This document shows, one piece after another, positions 34,401 through 49,400 of a stretch of 64,000 bases of DNA. Position 1 is the stretch's first letter. Every line of letters begins with the position of its first letter. Below the pieces are notes generated by a model that saw only the letters and a program-made list of their open reading frames with translations, ran no database searches and had not been told where the DNA came from. The stretch covers positions 5,081,395 through 5,145,394 of the forward strand of contig NC_133298.1 of assembly GCF_005239225.2 (NCBI RefSeq), given 5' to 3'. The stretch is from Populus alba (taxonomy: Eukaryota; Streptophyta; Magnoliopsida; Malpighiales; Salicaceae). The translations under genes were made by a program, and so were the position numbers.

Positions 34401-37400
34401 AATGCAGGCATAGTTTTAGTGCTCTCTTAAAAATAGATGTTTCCCTCTTGTCAGGTCAATGTAAAGTTTTTATATCCTTGTTTAACTGGATGGCTTGAAA
34501 GGTGTAGAAAACACTTTCCCTGTTGGTTCTTATCTTTACCAACTCTGCTTCTGTTGACATTTCTTTTATTCTAAACTTCCCCTCTACTCTCATTCCATTT
34601 TCCCATTTATTAAACTTGCTGCTGGAAGAGAAAATTGGCAAGAGTTTGTGTTTCATATCCCACAAACCTGCCTGAGGGGAGACTGATGTGGCAACTGCAG
34701 ATAAAAAGTCAAATGGGTTTCGATTAAGCTAGTGAGAATGCAGTTTGTCCTGCATGATTATTATAGTGGCATATTTTCTTCCTTGTAATGATACAAATTG
34801 TATTGGATGAGAAAGAATGTCAAACATATGGCTTTAATGTTTTTAGTAGTGGTAGGTTTTATTTTTAACATATCCCATAAATTGTTGATAAATTTTTATC
34901 ATAATTTTATTCTTCTTGTCTCAAGTATACAAATTGGACTGCTGCAGCTCTTCCTTTCCCAAACCCTTCCTTTCCTTTCCTTTCCCTTCCTTTCCTTTTC
35001 TTTTAATCTTTCTTTATTTTCTTTTTTCATTTTCATTTTTTCTCATACCTTTTGGTTTTATGCTCATTTCTATCGTTCATTTTATTTCTAGGAATGTGCG
35101 AGTCATGGTGTTTACACACAGCAACAAGCCTTGGAATATCTTGAAGCAATGGTATGTCTCTTACTTGCATGTTGCAAGAACATTCATAACGCTATCATAT
35201 TCCATTATTAAATGTATTGATCCTTGATGTGATCTGGGTGTCTCTAAGTTGTATGTCGAACACCTACTGATGCTGCCACTTAATTCCATAATTGAATGTG
35301 GTAATGCTTGAAGTGAACATATAACCAACTCAGCCTCAAGCCTAAATTGGTTGGAATAGTACAATGATCTGCCTACATCACTTTTAGTTATAGCATACAA
35401 GATTATTGTGTACTGGAGCATCAACCTGCATTTGGTCTCCCTCCATGCTTTCTCTGTCCTAATACTTCAATTTGTTTGCTTTGGTCGTTGGTAAATCCAC
35501 AGTTTGAAGTTTTATATGCTGAAATTATGTTAAATCCCTGCAAATTTTTGAAAGAGAAGAGCAAGAAAGGGATAAAACTCAACTGTCAATAATCAAAGTG
35601 TCAATCATGTAAATAGGCTCCATCAAAACATTCAATAGGTACTGTTGTTTAGGCACCAAAAAACCATAAAACAACCAAAATATAAATAGACATTCCCAAA
35701 AAAAAATCCAATTAAATAAGATGCTAACAAATTCTTGATAGATCTGCTCCATCTGCTTCAAAGGAATAATAAAACTCTGGATAATCAAAATATAATTCTA
35801 GAAGTCGTGTGGTTCAGCAAAAAAAAGAAAAAAACCTCAATCCTAAGGTTGGAATGTCAAAGTAGCATGAACTCTAAAATCAATCTTTGTTTCTCACTTA
35901 ATATTGAAGAAGTTTGAACTTGTTCCCTTTTCCCCTCACTTTCAAAGTGATTAGAACTTCAATGCATGCATTTGCATTGTTTATATTTTGTTTAACCATT
36001 GGCATGAATTAGAAAAATGTTGCATACTTGGTTCCAATCTCCCTTTCAAGAAATTGTGCTCATCACTTCTTTACCATCTCTGAGCTTTCTTTTGACAATT
36101 TACTGATCAGTGGCTGTTCTTGTTCCTATACTTGTACTGTTATTGTTAATTATTCTCATTATGCTCTTCTTGACTTGGTTTGCCTCTTTTTTGTCGAACA
36201 CTAATGGTAGCACTTGACCCATGTCGAGCCCTATGTGTCTCTTCATAATGCTCTTCTATGGAACATAATCTTGATTCCTAGTGTTAAATTCCCCACCATA
36301 TGATTGGTGCCCTGAATAGATATGGTTGCCTATGTGTCTCTTCAGCTGTTTTTTATGTCTTGAAAATGCATAACTCCCCCCACCCGCTTCTCTTCTTCCA
36401 AGATGTTTGCTTAGATGAGAAATTTTATAAAGAAAACAAGTCGCTAACAATTAAGATCCTACATAGAAAATCATGGATCCACATCCTTACCTGTGAAACG
36501 ACCATCTAGTGTTGCCAAGCATAAATAACTGTTCAGGCATGGTTGGGTTGAATTCCTTTAGGTGCTCATAACCTCTTCCAAGCTGGATTTTGCTTCTTTA
36601 TTGCGAGTCATTTCAACAATCTTTTTTGTTTTACAAGGAAGCTATCTTTTAATGTTATAGGTTTTTGTTTGATGGTTTGTGTATCTTTCATGACTTCATA
36701 AACCCATATAGGCTAACTTCATGTGATTGTTATTGTCAACATCATACTTGTCTTTTTGGCCAATTTTTCATAGCAGTTGCTTGCTCTTGCAGGTGAAGAG
36801 GTCTACATACTCTAGTTCATCGACTGAAAAGGTAGCCTTTCCCCCTTCTCTCTATGTAATGCATGTGTGTGGAGTAAATATTATAAATGCTACTTCTTCG
36901 TCTGTAATAATATATATGCTGCATCTTTGCCTATATAAACATCTATAGACATGAACTATTGTTATTTTTCTGTTGTTGGCACTTCTATTTGATATTGGAA
37001 TGGTTTGGTGTTTTCAGCAGGAAAATAGAGCTTTGGCCATTCTTCGAGATGTATTTATTGCTAATGTTCCGGTAGGATTTGTCTCATTTTTAAAATTTGC
37101 AGAATTTTTTTATTTGATTGTTAACCTTCTCTTGTGCATTATAGGTGCGCAAGAATAATTTCCGCCCAAAATGTATATATGTAGCGGTAATGTTGAGAAG
37201 GATGATGGAGGCTTTATTAAACAAGGATGCAATGGATGACAAGGTAATGGATTTTTGGATGTAAGCCATGAACACTTTGTTTTTTATCTTATATTTAGAT
37301 AAACAATATAAATGCAAGTTTTGGAGATGAATTCTGATGGTTGTTCAGAAGCCATTCAAACAACAGTAAGAAACCATGCTTATCTTGAGGTGTGAATATT

Positions 37401-40400
37401 TTACACCTTTGAACATGTAGCCTTCAATCTTGTTCAAAAATATTCCATGACAAGCCTCAGAGATTGGTTTTGTTGGCTAACAACCAACCATATCCAAACA
37501 TCTATTTAGAACATAATTCAGGCATTGGACAGGCCACCTGCCCATGGACTAACGACCTGCCCATCATGAATTTTGCATGAGGATGTTTGCTTTTAAAAAT
37601 CAACTACTTTAGATCAATTGCTTCGATGCTTTTGATGCCATGATTGCCCTTTTCCTCTATGCTTTGCTTTACAAACTGTTCTGTAGCTTTGTCTACTGAA
37701 ACGGGCTGATTGGTCTGCCATGTAATCAATGTAAATGTTCTAGATTGAGTGTGTTAAAGCATATCTTTCTGAGTCTGTGGATGGATGGGTGCTGGTAGAT
37801 GACAAATAATTTTTTTTTCTGCGTGTAGGATTATGTGGGTAACAAGCGATTGGAGCTATCAGGCCAATTGATTTCTCTGCTTTTTGAGGTAATGTGTTTT
37901 GATCGTACTTAGTGAACTGCTATGGGTACTATAATTGGCTCTCAAGCTGCCCCCTCCTCTCTCAATTTGCTTTGTAGGATTTGTTTAAGACGATGATTAC
38001 TGAGGTCCAGAAAACAGCAGACACTCTGCTAGTCAAACAAAACCGATCTAGCCGGTTTGACTTTTCCCAAGTAAGTATAGCTGCAAAATCAACTCTATTT
38101 GTGACTTGATATAATGGATTTTCATATCTTGATTATAAAAATCAAATCAAAGAAATAATTTAGCCTCTTTTTTTTTGGTTGGAATCTTGTGTCTGCTGTT
38201 TCATTTAACACTGATTATGTTAAGTTGTTTTTGGAGTAAGTTTCACTAATTTTTTTTTTTTAATTTCCTGTTATAGTATATAGTTAGAGATAGTATTACC
38301 AATGGGCTTGAAAGAGCACTCTCTACTGGAAACTGGGATGTCAAACGGTTTAGGATGAACAGGAAAGGCGTGACACAGGTTCTGTACTGAGTATCCCCTC
38401 ATTTTGCTTTATCATTCCTTTTGCATATATTTCTCTGTTTCTTGTTGGTATCACAATAAACTGACAGAGAATCCTCTGCTAAAAGGTATTAGTCAGGTTA
38501 TCCTATATGGCATCGTTGGGCCACATGACCAGAATTTCACCACAATTTGAGAAGTCCAGGAAAGTAAGTGGACCCAGGGCATTGCAACCTAGTCAGGTAA
38601 TATTGATGTCTCCACACTGCCCTAAGAAATCTTGCAAAATTGTCATGTGTTTCTTAGGGTAATATTCAGTCTATTGCTGATGGTTTTTCTTTTTCATTTT
38701 ACTGATTCCAAGTTTTTTTTTTTCCTAGTGGGGTATGCTCTGCCCTTGTGATACTCCAGAAGGAGAAGCTTGTGGACTTGTGAAGAACTTGGCCTTAATG
38801 ACTCATGTTACAACTGATGAAGAAGAGAGCCCATTAATCTCTCTGGTTTGTCCTCAGTTAAATTTCCCTTTGTTCATGAGCAACACAGACGCAATGTTTT
38901 ACATGTTTAAAATCATATGAAGTCTTACCATGAATTTTACTTAGAAAGTTTATATGTAGTGAAGTACCAGCATTTGTGGCTCTCAATGGATAACTTGCCT
39001 CCCAGTGGCCAGAAAATTTTGAAAACAAACCTTGTCAATAAAGATGGCCATGTATTTGAATAATATAATTTCAACTCAATTATCCTTAAATGATGTATGC
39101 AAAGATTCTTATCTGAAACTCTATTTTTGAATCCCCCTCTATAAAACCCAAATAACAGCCAGTGGAAAGCAAACATCCATATCTCTCTAAAAAAAAAACC
39201 ACTTTCTGTTTCTTAGCAGCCAACTCTATGTCGATTAGTCTGTCATGAAACAAGTATCTGTTAGCTCTATTGCACTGTGCATGAGCTAGCAGGTGGTTCA
39301 TGGTTGACAAATTCAGCATCTTCTGTGAATTTTTCATTTCCTCTATCTCTCACTCTCATGAGATTGTCAATGGGAAAACTCCTACCTGAAGTTCTCTCAA
39401 GCAAAAGAGATGCTTTGGCTGGAGCTTTAGACTTCAATGTTTAATTGCTTGTCAAGGAAAATTAGGCCTACCTTCGCTGCCCCAATATTTAGACAAGGCC
39501 GTGTAAAAATATTTAACACTAAAACTGCCTCATTTAGCTATATCCAGTTAGTTTATACATTCTGCATATAGTTTAGGGTGTCAATTACTATTATTGACAT
39601 GTATGTATAATTGTCTAGCATTTATGCATATGCTTTTTGGTCCTGTGAGCATTTTAGAAAAGAACTATGGCTTTTGTAATTTTGCTGCAGTGCAAGTGTT
39701 TGGGTGTAGAAGACTTGGAACTTCTCTCTGGAGAAGAGCTTCACACGCCAAACTCTTTTCTGGTTATATTTAATGGGCTTATTCTTGGAAAGCACAGAAG
39801 GCCACAGGTAAGATTTCTTTTGCATTGAGCAGATGTTGATGTCAAAACCTTCTCGTTCAATTCATTGACTTTATCTTCCTGTTTCTCAAAACACTTGTTT
39901 AGCAATTTGCAAATGCCATGAGAAAGTTGCGAAGAGCTGGCAAAATTGGCGAGTTTGTAAGTGTCTTTGTGAATGAGAAGCAGGTAATTTCTTCTGTGAC
40001 ATCAATTGGAAAAATCTTTCTGACAGTGTTCTTGTGTGTCAACTATGATGAAACGTGCTTCCTGGATAGTGATTCTGAAATGGAACAGGATTAGGTTTAA
40101 ACTAACTACAAAATAGGCCAAATCATATATCTGAATCAGAAGGTAAAACATTAATAACAAATTGCATCAACAATCATGTTTCTATTATGATGAGCAAAAA
40201 TAACAGATAATTTCAGACTCTTGGTAATTCTGTGAAGAGTGTGGTAGATTTCTTGTCAATTGCTTCTGTGGGTTTGTGGGAGAGGATATAATTAGTAATT
40301 CTATGGTTGCGTGCCATCAGTGAAGTCCTGTGATGTGCACTTGGTTGGAGAGAAATGCTAGAGTATTTATGAACCAGCAAACTTTGAGATAATTGTTGTG

Positions 40401-43400
40401 GAATGGGATATTTTTCCTCTCCTTGTGGTGTCATGCTTCTGGAGCTTTTACGGGTATTTTCCTACTTAATATTCAATGAAATTGAATGAACTTAACTATT
40501 GGGATACTAAATATAAGACCCTTGTTTTCAGATGTTTCCCTCCTAAAAAGTAGGTTTTGAACCCCCCCCCCCCAATGCTTAAGTAACAAGCATTTTTAAA
40601 GACTTAGCTCAAAAGTGGTTTACCAGAATGGGTGGACCGTGTCCCATATTTTCTGATTTAGTGGCAGAGTCCTGACTTTTTCCAGAAGAAATGGCACATG
40701 GGTTTGTGTGCTTATCTGTTTACTCCTTCTCTAAGTCCATGTGTCTCTGTTTACTCCTGACTTTACATGGAAGATACCCACACGGACAAGGAGGCACTGA
40801 GGCTCAAACACATGATCAACCCTCAAAGAGGATGTGCTCACCAATGGGCTAAGACCCTTGGTCTGTACCTTTGAAAATATACACATTTTAGTCACCCACA
40901 TGGATGAGAGTACACAGTTTGTAATACCTGTGTAAATGTCATAATGCATGAAAGTACAAAGCTTGTAATACTGGTAAGAATGGTTGGTATAAAAAGTGCT
41001 TTCTGCTGATTCTTTAGGATGGTATAATATCTCATTATCTGTGGTCCGCTAAGGTAATCTTGTCCACCTATATGAAAGACACATAATAAAGCTTCAGGTT
41101 TTGCTGTGAAAGTAGGAAATTCATTAGTAATCCTAAAAATGACTGACTCGACCATCCTCTTTATTTATTTAGCTATTCATTTTGCTATTCTGCATTGTAC
41201 AATTGAGTAGGCTATCTTGTCGTGGACTGCAAATAACTGATATTTAGCAAAAAATGTCTACTAGCATGCTGTGTACATTGCTTCTGATGGAGGTCGAGTT
41301 TGTCGTCCGCTGGTTATTGCAGACAAAGGTGTATCAAGGATTAAAGAACATCATATGAGAGAGTTAATGGTGAGTTCATTTATTCTATTAGGACCAAAGG
41401 AAAGGATGGTACTCTAAACCTGATTTAATTTCCATTTTCTTCAAGGATGGAGCCCGCACTTTTGATGACTTCTTACATGAGGGATTGATTGAGTATCTTG
41501 ATGTCAATGAAGAGAACAATGCTTTGGTTGGTCTTGAAATCACTATTGAGAAACTGTACTATATTTTCATTATCTTTCTCTTTTTTTATTTAGAAGGACC
41601 TTTTCCATATTATTATCTGTTTTACAGATTGCTTTGTATGAATGGGAGGCCACTCCTGAGACAACCCATATTGAGATAGAGCCTTTCACGATATTAGGTG
41701 TTGTTGCTGGGTTAATTCCTTATCCTCATCATAATCAGTCACCAAGAAATACATATCAGGTTTGTTGTCATTTTCTCAATATTAAAGGTGATACATTTGC
41801 ATTTCAATTTCTAAAAATCACTCCTTTCATCTTGCTTGTATCATGTGGCAGTGCGCTATGGGGAAGCAAGCCATGGGAAACATTGCATACAACCAGGCAA
41901 GTTCTTTTATGTCATTGATTTGGTCGAATTATTACATTTTATGCAGGCTGCAACTGTTCTTGCATGTGCCTTAGCATGTTGCTGGTGGTGTGGTACTGCT
42001 ACCAACATGGTCAATAAAGACAAGATCCTTTTAATTTTTCCAACTATCTCTACCTTTGAGCACTATATGGATAAAAATCCATATGTATTGGAACACATTG
42101 GAGTGATGTTCCCATGAGTACTACAACTGATTGAAAAATTTACAGAATTTCATTATGGATCCATAGATGAATGAATTATCAAATACTAGATGTTTCATTG
42201 CACAACTGAAGGCATTTTTTTATATGAAAATGTGCCAATTAGTATCATTGTTATCACTGTTGAACTGCCTAACTACATTTTCAACTTTGAAGCATGCAAA
42301 TTTGGTGTTTCTGTTTCCATAAATTAGTCCCAGAAAAATTGCTTCATATAGTTTACATGAATAAATTTCAACCCCACAAAAAAATAAAAAATAAAAAATA
42401 AAAGAAAAATGTGGGTATACTTTTTAAGTTGTTCGCATAATGTGGCTGAATTATTGTTTAACCAGTTCAATAGGCTAGTGATATCTCTTTTCCCATTTGA
42501 AGTAAGAGACCATGATCAACTCGTGGAAGCAGAGGATATTGGATAGTTTGTGGATGGCATTAATTCTCTTTCCCAAATCACATTGGATTCAAAATGATGG
42601 GCTGAGTTACCTTTTCCATTTTCAAAGAATCCCAAAGTGTTTTCCACAAGCTTTTTTTTTAATAAATCTCCAAAAGTTGGTGCTTCTGTTCTTGTTCTGT
42701 TGTTTATGTGACTTCTATTTCCATTGAACGTATTGTTATTGATTTGTTTCATCCAAGTTTAAACAATGAGCAAATGTCTAAGAATGCTTGTTGGTTCCTT
42801 GCATCTTTTTTGTTATTTTCACTTTTTGATGAATGGCTGTGGTGATATTTATGTAGGTTTCTATAATAAGAAATGTTCTGTTCTTGACTAGTGATCTTCC
42901 TGTCATAGCAGTTAGGCCGTATGGACTCGTTACTTTACCTATTGGTGTATCCTCAACGGCCTTTATTGACAACAAGAACAATTGAACTGGTAATTATCTT
43001 CCTATTATAAATGCTGTGGTGAGGATCGTTGGCTGTGAACTAATCAGTTTGCTTCCAGGTTGGATATGATAAGCTTGGGGCTGGTCAGAATGCAACAGTT
43101 GCAGTTATGAGTTATAGTGGCTATGACATAGAGGATGCAATAGTCATGAACAAGGCCTCTCTAGATCGTGGTTTTGGTCGATGTATTGTTTTGAAGAAGT
43201 ACATAATTTTGACATCCTTAATTTTTCCATATTTTACTATGATGGCATCCTTTCTCAATGTAATTCCCTGTGTGATTTCGCTTGCCTTGATAGAGTGTTA
43301 GTGGTTGCTTATTTTGGTCTTTGCTCTATGACAGATACACTTGTACCAATCAAAAGTATGAGAATGGTGCATCAGACAGAATCTTAAGGCCACGAAAAAA

Positions 43401-46400
43401 TGAAGAAAGAGAGAGGGTATGAAACTACCCCCCCTACCCATTCCCTTTTCAGTTTAGTGTTTCTATCTCTATTATTCTTTTAGTTTAGTTTGCTGAACAT
43501 TTGTTGGTTTCTGAATTTCATTTCCCCCCTCTTGGATGAACAAGAAATATTAATAGAAAAGATAATTGTGTCTAGAATCAGGCTCTTTCAGTGTTGATAG
43601 TTTTAGAGGCAGATTGTTCCTGTGCATCCTTAGGGTTTACTGATGTAGGAAGAAAAAGAAAAATGAGCAAACTCACCAAGTCTGGTTATCTGGACCGTAA
43701 TGCCAGAAAAGAAAACAAGGTTCTTTTTAGAACTCACAAGATATCAAATTGTCCATTTCTTTTTACAGCCGTAGCAGCCCTTAAATACTAAACAAAACCC
43801 TAAATTAAAAGAAATAGCTGATGCAGGATCTTTGAATTATGATACCTAAATACTATAGTTTTTAGGTCATAGTAGATTTGGTGGGTTAGGAGTTGGGGAA
43901 TAGGTTATAGGTGAGGGTTGGGATACCTTTAAGGGTAAGGTGATCAAACTAGATTAAAGGATGAAGGATATAAACGTTATACTATGAATTAAATTGAATA
44001 AAAAAATTACTAGTCACACTAGTAGTGTTTCTATGTATCACACCTAGAAACTAGAAACCTAAGCTCCATGCACATGGTTCTTCGCAATGGATCCTATGAT
44101 AGACTGGATCATACAATCTCAAACCATATAGTGAAATTCTCATCCATCCATTCATCTCAATGGGATCTTACAAACAACTTGCACACAGAGCAAGGAGGTC
44201 AAGCCAAATGGGTATGTTTGCCTTAGCACTATGATTTTCCCCATCTTCAAAAATCATATAAAGGTATATGTTTTAATTGTTTCAGCTTCTGCATCAGCAG
44301 CCCTTAAAAATAACTAAATCTTCATTGTCCAAATGTCCCTAATAAATAATGCATAAATAAACAAGTAAAGGAAAAAACCCTAATTGTTTATATAAGTGCA
44401 GACTCCACTAACATGAACTACTACTTAGAATTTGTCCTGCATCATTTACCTTTGCATTACTTAGAGATCCCTTTTGGAGTATTTTTTTTTTTTTTTGCTT
44501 AGAATTTTTTAGAGAGGCTTGGTGGGTGAAAGGTGTTTTTTTTCCCTTTATTGCTTCTCCAGTATTCCTTTAGGGTATATGTATTTATTTTGTTTTTCTA
44601 TTAGTGCTGCTGAATGTGATAAAAGATATTGGGGGAACAGGGGTTGGGTTGTTTAGTAAATGAGGAGGCTTGTAAGCCTAGTTAGAGGAAGGCTGAGGAT
44701 TTTTGACATGTTGTTTGAAAACATTAACCGAGTCATGGCAGTTTACTTTAGAGCCTTGTTCTATTTGGTATTACTGATTTGGAGCAAGTATGATTTTTGA
44801 CAAAAATGGCTGGGATGTTAAGGTTGCAATATCATTTGTGCAATCCTAAGAAGTTCATTTCATACATTGTTGTTAATTTTTCTTATCTGGTTAAAAGAAA
44901 GATGGTAGTGATTCCCAATTTCATTTTATAGCACTTCTGGGGAGGAGATATTCCATTGCTTGAAGCCTTTTCCCTTTTGTTGTCTTTAGAATTTAATTAG
45001 ATTACAGGAGAGAAAAAACTAGAGTTCATATTCTCAATTATTTATCTCTTCAAGTGTTGATGAAAGCATTTATGGACTCTAGAGGGACCCAACACTTGCA
45101 AGTCTTTCTTTGGCACATTTTGTTTGTTCTCCCAAACCTTCTTTTCCTTGGTCTAGTCACATTTGGAACACCAAGACATTTTAGGGTTATTAAGTTAAGA
45201 CTTGCATTTGTTTGTCAATCCATAATATTCCAATGACTTACTACTAGGGAGAAGATTAATGAAAGCATTGTGTTTTAATTAGGGATCTTAAGCACTATAA
45301 AACTAGTGAGATGCAGGAAAACAGTTTTAATTATTTTTTCTAATATAGATCACAATGAACCCTATAACAGTGAGATATGTCTTGTGTTTTATGCTGTCCC
45401 TCATGGTGTTACTTGTGTAGGTGTTGGATGATGATGGACTTGCTGCTCCTGGGGAAATTATTAGGCATGGTGATATCTATATAAATAAGGAGTCCCCAAT
45501 TGAAACAAGGGGGCCTTTAAAGTCTGCAGCAGCTTTAGCAGATGTGTCAGTAGTTTACTCCCTCAATTTTAATTTAGTAGTTTTTTCTTTTTTGGCATCA
45601 TTATTCCTCACCTGCATTTTAATTTCCAGAAAATATCGGCCTTGTGCCCAAATATTCAAAGGTACTGAAGGGGAGTCATGTGTAGTTGATAGAGTTGCTC
45701 TTTGCTCTGATAAAAACAACAATCTATGTATCAAATATAAAATCCGCCATACTCGTAGACCAGAGGTACGGAACATTTTCTGCCTAAATGTGGGAAACAT
45801 GTTTCTTCAACTGGAGTTTATGGTGAATTGATGCAGCATCATTTTGTTTTCACTTATCCACCCAGGTTGGTGACAAATTTAGTAGCAGACATGGGCAAAA
45901 AGGTGTTTGTGGAACAATCATTCAACAAGAAGATTTCCCATTTTCTGAACGTGGTATTTGCCCCGATTTGATCATGAACCCGCATGGGTTTCCCAGGTAT
46001 CCTCTAATAGTTAGTGTGCTTTTCTTATCACTTTGTGCTAACTAAAGAAAAGAAGAAAGTAACTTTTGGGCTCTGAATAGTGGCTACATACATGTATTCG
46101 GTATCCATAGGATATCAATGATCCCTGATAACGCTAAAATGCTATTGCATTCATGCATCAATAATTCATCAAAATTGTGTTCCTTTCCTGCCCCTTTTCT
46201 TATATCACTGAAGATATTAATGTGTTAGGCAAAAGGCAACAATGTATCGAATTTGTGTTCCTCTCCTGCCCTTTTTGATCATTTGCATGATCATCTATCC
46301 ATCTTATGGAACAATAGTTGATGAGCAAAAGCAAAAGGAAAAATACCAACAAGTTTTGTCATAGTTTTGGATGACAAATGACTGCATATTTCTGAAATAT

Positions 46401-49400
46401 TTATGTTTGTAATTTCAGAGTACTCTCCAATACAAGGATTTGCCAATTTATCCATCACTAGTCCATAATCTTAGCTTAGAATTTTCAAGTACTTTAGGCA
46501 TCAATAATGTGCCATGTTTTTCCTTTGATTGTTTTTCTAGTAATGTTACATGTGCTAAATTGTGAGTTTCTTTGTTTCTTTATTGTCTATCTTTATACTT
46601 GTAGGTTTTAGCCTTGGTACATTATATATGCTGTTATTGATGATCTAATTAACAAGCAATGGCATTCTTCTTTTTCTTTTTTGTGCTTCGTAGTTGATGC
46701 TTGAAAAGTGTCAACAGACGTTGTTTGCAAAGCATTTTAATTGTCTTTTTTTTTTCGAAGTATAATAAGAGCTTTGATTATTATACATTCATATTATCCC
46801 CTTATATCATGTGGACCATCACAGAAAAAACAAACTTAAAAGCACCCATTTATCTGAGTAATGAAAGTAGAAAATTTGAGGATGACGAACTCAACACATA
46901 TGGAAGTGGCTTTTGTAAACTGATTGAAGCAACACACATCACTTGTGTGGAGTGTCTATTATTTTTTCTTGACATTTTCTTAAAAATTATAGTTGTAATG
47001 AGAGTTGAAGATTTCATACAGAGAAAAAAGGTTTAAATTTTAAAAAGTTATTATTTTAGTAAATGATTGAAGGATGCATTGATAAGTTCATACTTAGGAG
47101 TGTAATTAAGAATGTATAAAATAATTCAAATTTTTGTGTTAAAAAGATCTTATTGCCTAACGTATAATAATAATAATAATAATAATTATTATTATTATTT
47201 GTGTCTTGCCTTTTAAAACTTAAGTTATTGGTATTTTTTCAAATAAAAGAACCAATAGAATTTTATTTTTTTTATATAGGAAGTTGGAAGCAATAGTGAA
47301 AGGAGTTTATCTCCAATGATTTGTTCGTGAAGGTTACCAACACCATTACCTTGTCAAATTGAATTTGACCAGTTATAAGCATTTCAAAAGATTTCCTCAA
47401 AGCAGAGTGGGAGGGAGTGGGGACAACTTCTTATTCATATGTATGCAGATTTTAGTAATGCTTTCCACCATGCCCTTTTCAAGGATTTTGACCATGTGAT
47501 GAGTAATTCTTCTATTTTAAATGGAAAGATTTTACGTTTATTTATTAAAGTTACAAGTATTATCAGTTTTCAGTGATGTTTTGAAGTCTGCACATTAGAG
47601 ACAATTGACCATGTTCTCAATTATTGACACCTGTGACTGCATTGATTGTATGTATTACTTGCGCTAAATCTGTGAAACCAAATCTGTGTTTGCAACAGCT
47701 CTTAAGCATGCAGATGAGCAAAGAAAAAGCCAATATATAATAGGCAGATTGTAATTGCAATAACACAACACAAGATGGAACTACTGTATGATATTATTCA
47801 TGCAATATGTCACATGGGCACTTTACTAGCTTCTTCAATGTGGTGCTTCACCTCATCGCAATCGCTTGATTCTTTTTTATGATTTTTGACAACTAATTCA
47901 TTTCACATGCACACAAGTTATAAGTTGTTGTGTGGTATCTTTTCAATTGATAGGAGTGCAAGATCTACGCAAGTTAAATAATGTAATTGCGTTCTTGTTT
48001 TTTATATAGTCGAATGACTGTTGGGAAGATGATAGAGCTTCTTGGGGGTAAAGCTGGAGTTTCATGCGGTAGATTTCATTATGGTAGTGCATTTGGAGAA
48101 CCAAGTGGTCATGCAGACACGGTTGAAGCTATAAGGCACTTTCTCTCTCTTATGTTCTCTGCTTTTGGTCTATGTTTCTCAAACTTTATTTTTCTTAAAT
48201 CCATGTTCTGCTTCATGACAGTGAAACACTTGTTAAGCATGGCTTTAGCTACAATGGAAAGGACTTCATTTATTCAGGTTTTTGTGCTTACCCCTAAGAC
48301 ATTACTTATGAAACAGAACTTACATGCACTTCTATAAATAATTCGTTTTGATTTTCTTGAAGCATTCTGAATTTGATATTTTTATTTTGCAAAATGTAAA
48401 TTATTCCAATAAATGAATACTGGCATTAATGAGACAATAACTCGTTCCAAAAGATAATTTGATATGCTAGTCATGATTGAGTGAAGAAGTGACTGCATCT
48501 ACTTTACATACTATGATTTTCAGTTATGGACATGGCTTTCTGCATGCCAAAATTTCAACATGTCCTAAAGACATAGTTCTTGTATTTTTGTTAAATGAAT
48601 TTTAAATATTATAGACTATTTTGAGGGTCATCAGATTGAACTGTGCACTTAAGCAGTGATCCATCTTGTTTCTTTGTCTTGGTTGTGTCAATGGAGAGTC
48701 TTGCACATTATTAAACCAATATATTACTCTGCCATTGCTTTCATTAGTGCCATAATGACTTGAGGAGAATACATCATTTCCCCTTTGATTCTCAAATGCC
48801 TGAAAAACTGGAGATGTCAATCAATATTCCTTTCTTTCTTTTTTCGTTTTTTATTTTCAAAAGATCTGAAAACACTTTCTATGAAGGAACCAAGAACTTG
48901 GCACCACTCCATAATCTCATATATATAAACACTAATATATTAGTAATAATACTTTAAAATATATAATTTTGTTATAAATAATAAATTACTAATATATATC
49001 AACATATAATATTAGAAATTGTTTTAATTTATATAATATTTCTAGAAGATAACATTATAATACACAACATTTTATAATATTCCATAATCATATCTAAAAT
49101 AATATAAATTCTATCATAACATAGGATACCATAGGAAAAAATTATTATCAATGCACACCAAAACATTGGAAGATGTTTTCCAACTCAACTAAACACTAAA
49201 AAAACATACATTTTTTGTAATTCATTTTCCAAAAGGATTTCGTTCATCACAAACAAGCATGGCCTTGATTTTTTAGTGACTTGTATTTTTTGAGGTTCCT
49301 CTAGGAGTGCCATTCTTGGGGGGTTGAATTAAAGGAAACCTTTCGCCAAGCATGCTCCTGGTTTTATTTCACAAACCTTCCCACTCAAGTCATGTAGGTT

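Larger units (their letters stand above)
30122..37243 (+). other. NRPC2 exons 8-14
   Basis: Exons: 30122-30186, 33218-33323, 33423-33533, 35092-35151, 36793-36831, 37021-37071 (or from 37018), 37145-37243. Intron 12 ends CAGCAG, so a one-glutamine alternative acceptor (NAGNAG) exists. Intron 8 (30187-33217, 3.0 kb) carries a tandem duplication and a MITE. Introns 10 and 11 (33534-35091, 35152-36792) show no recognised element. Frames in these introns are not supported by conservation. Confidence 0.9.

Noticed and set aside
34798..35227. 97- and 103-codon frames in NRPC2 intron 10
   Set aside because: They translate pyrimidine-rich repeats (CTTTCCTTTCC) into Phe/Leu/Ser-rich peptides and run across the exon 11 acceptor; no sign of coding.
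45997..48009. Possible U12-type intron in NRPC2 (donor GTATCCTCT)
   Set aside because: The donor resembles the U12 consensus, but no TCCTTAAC-like branch site is visible close to the acceptor, so a normal U2 intron is more likely.
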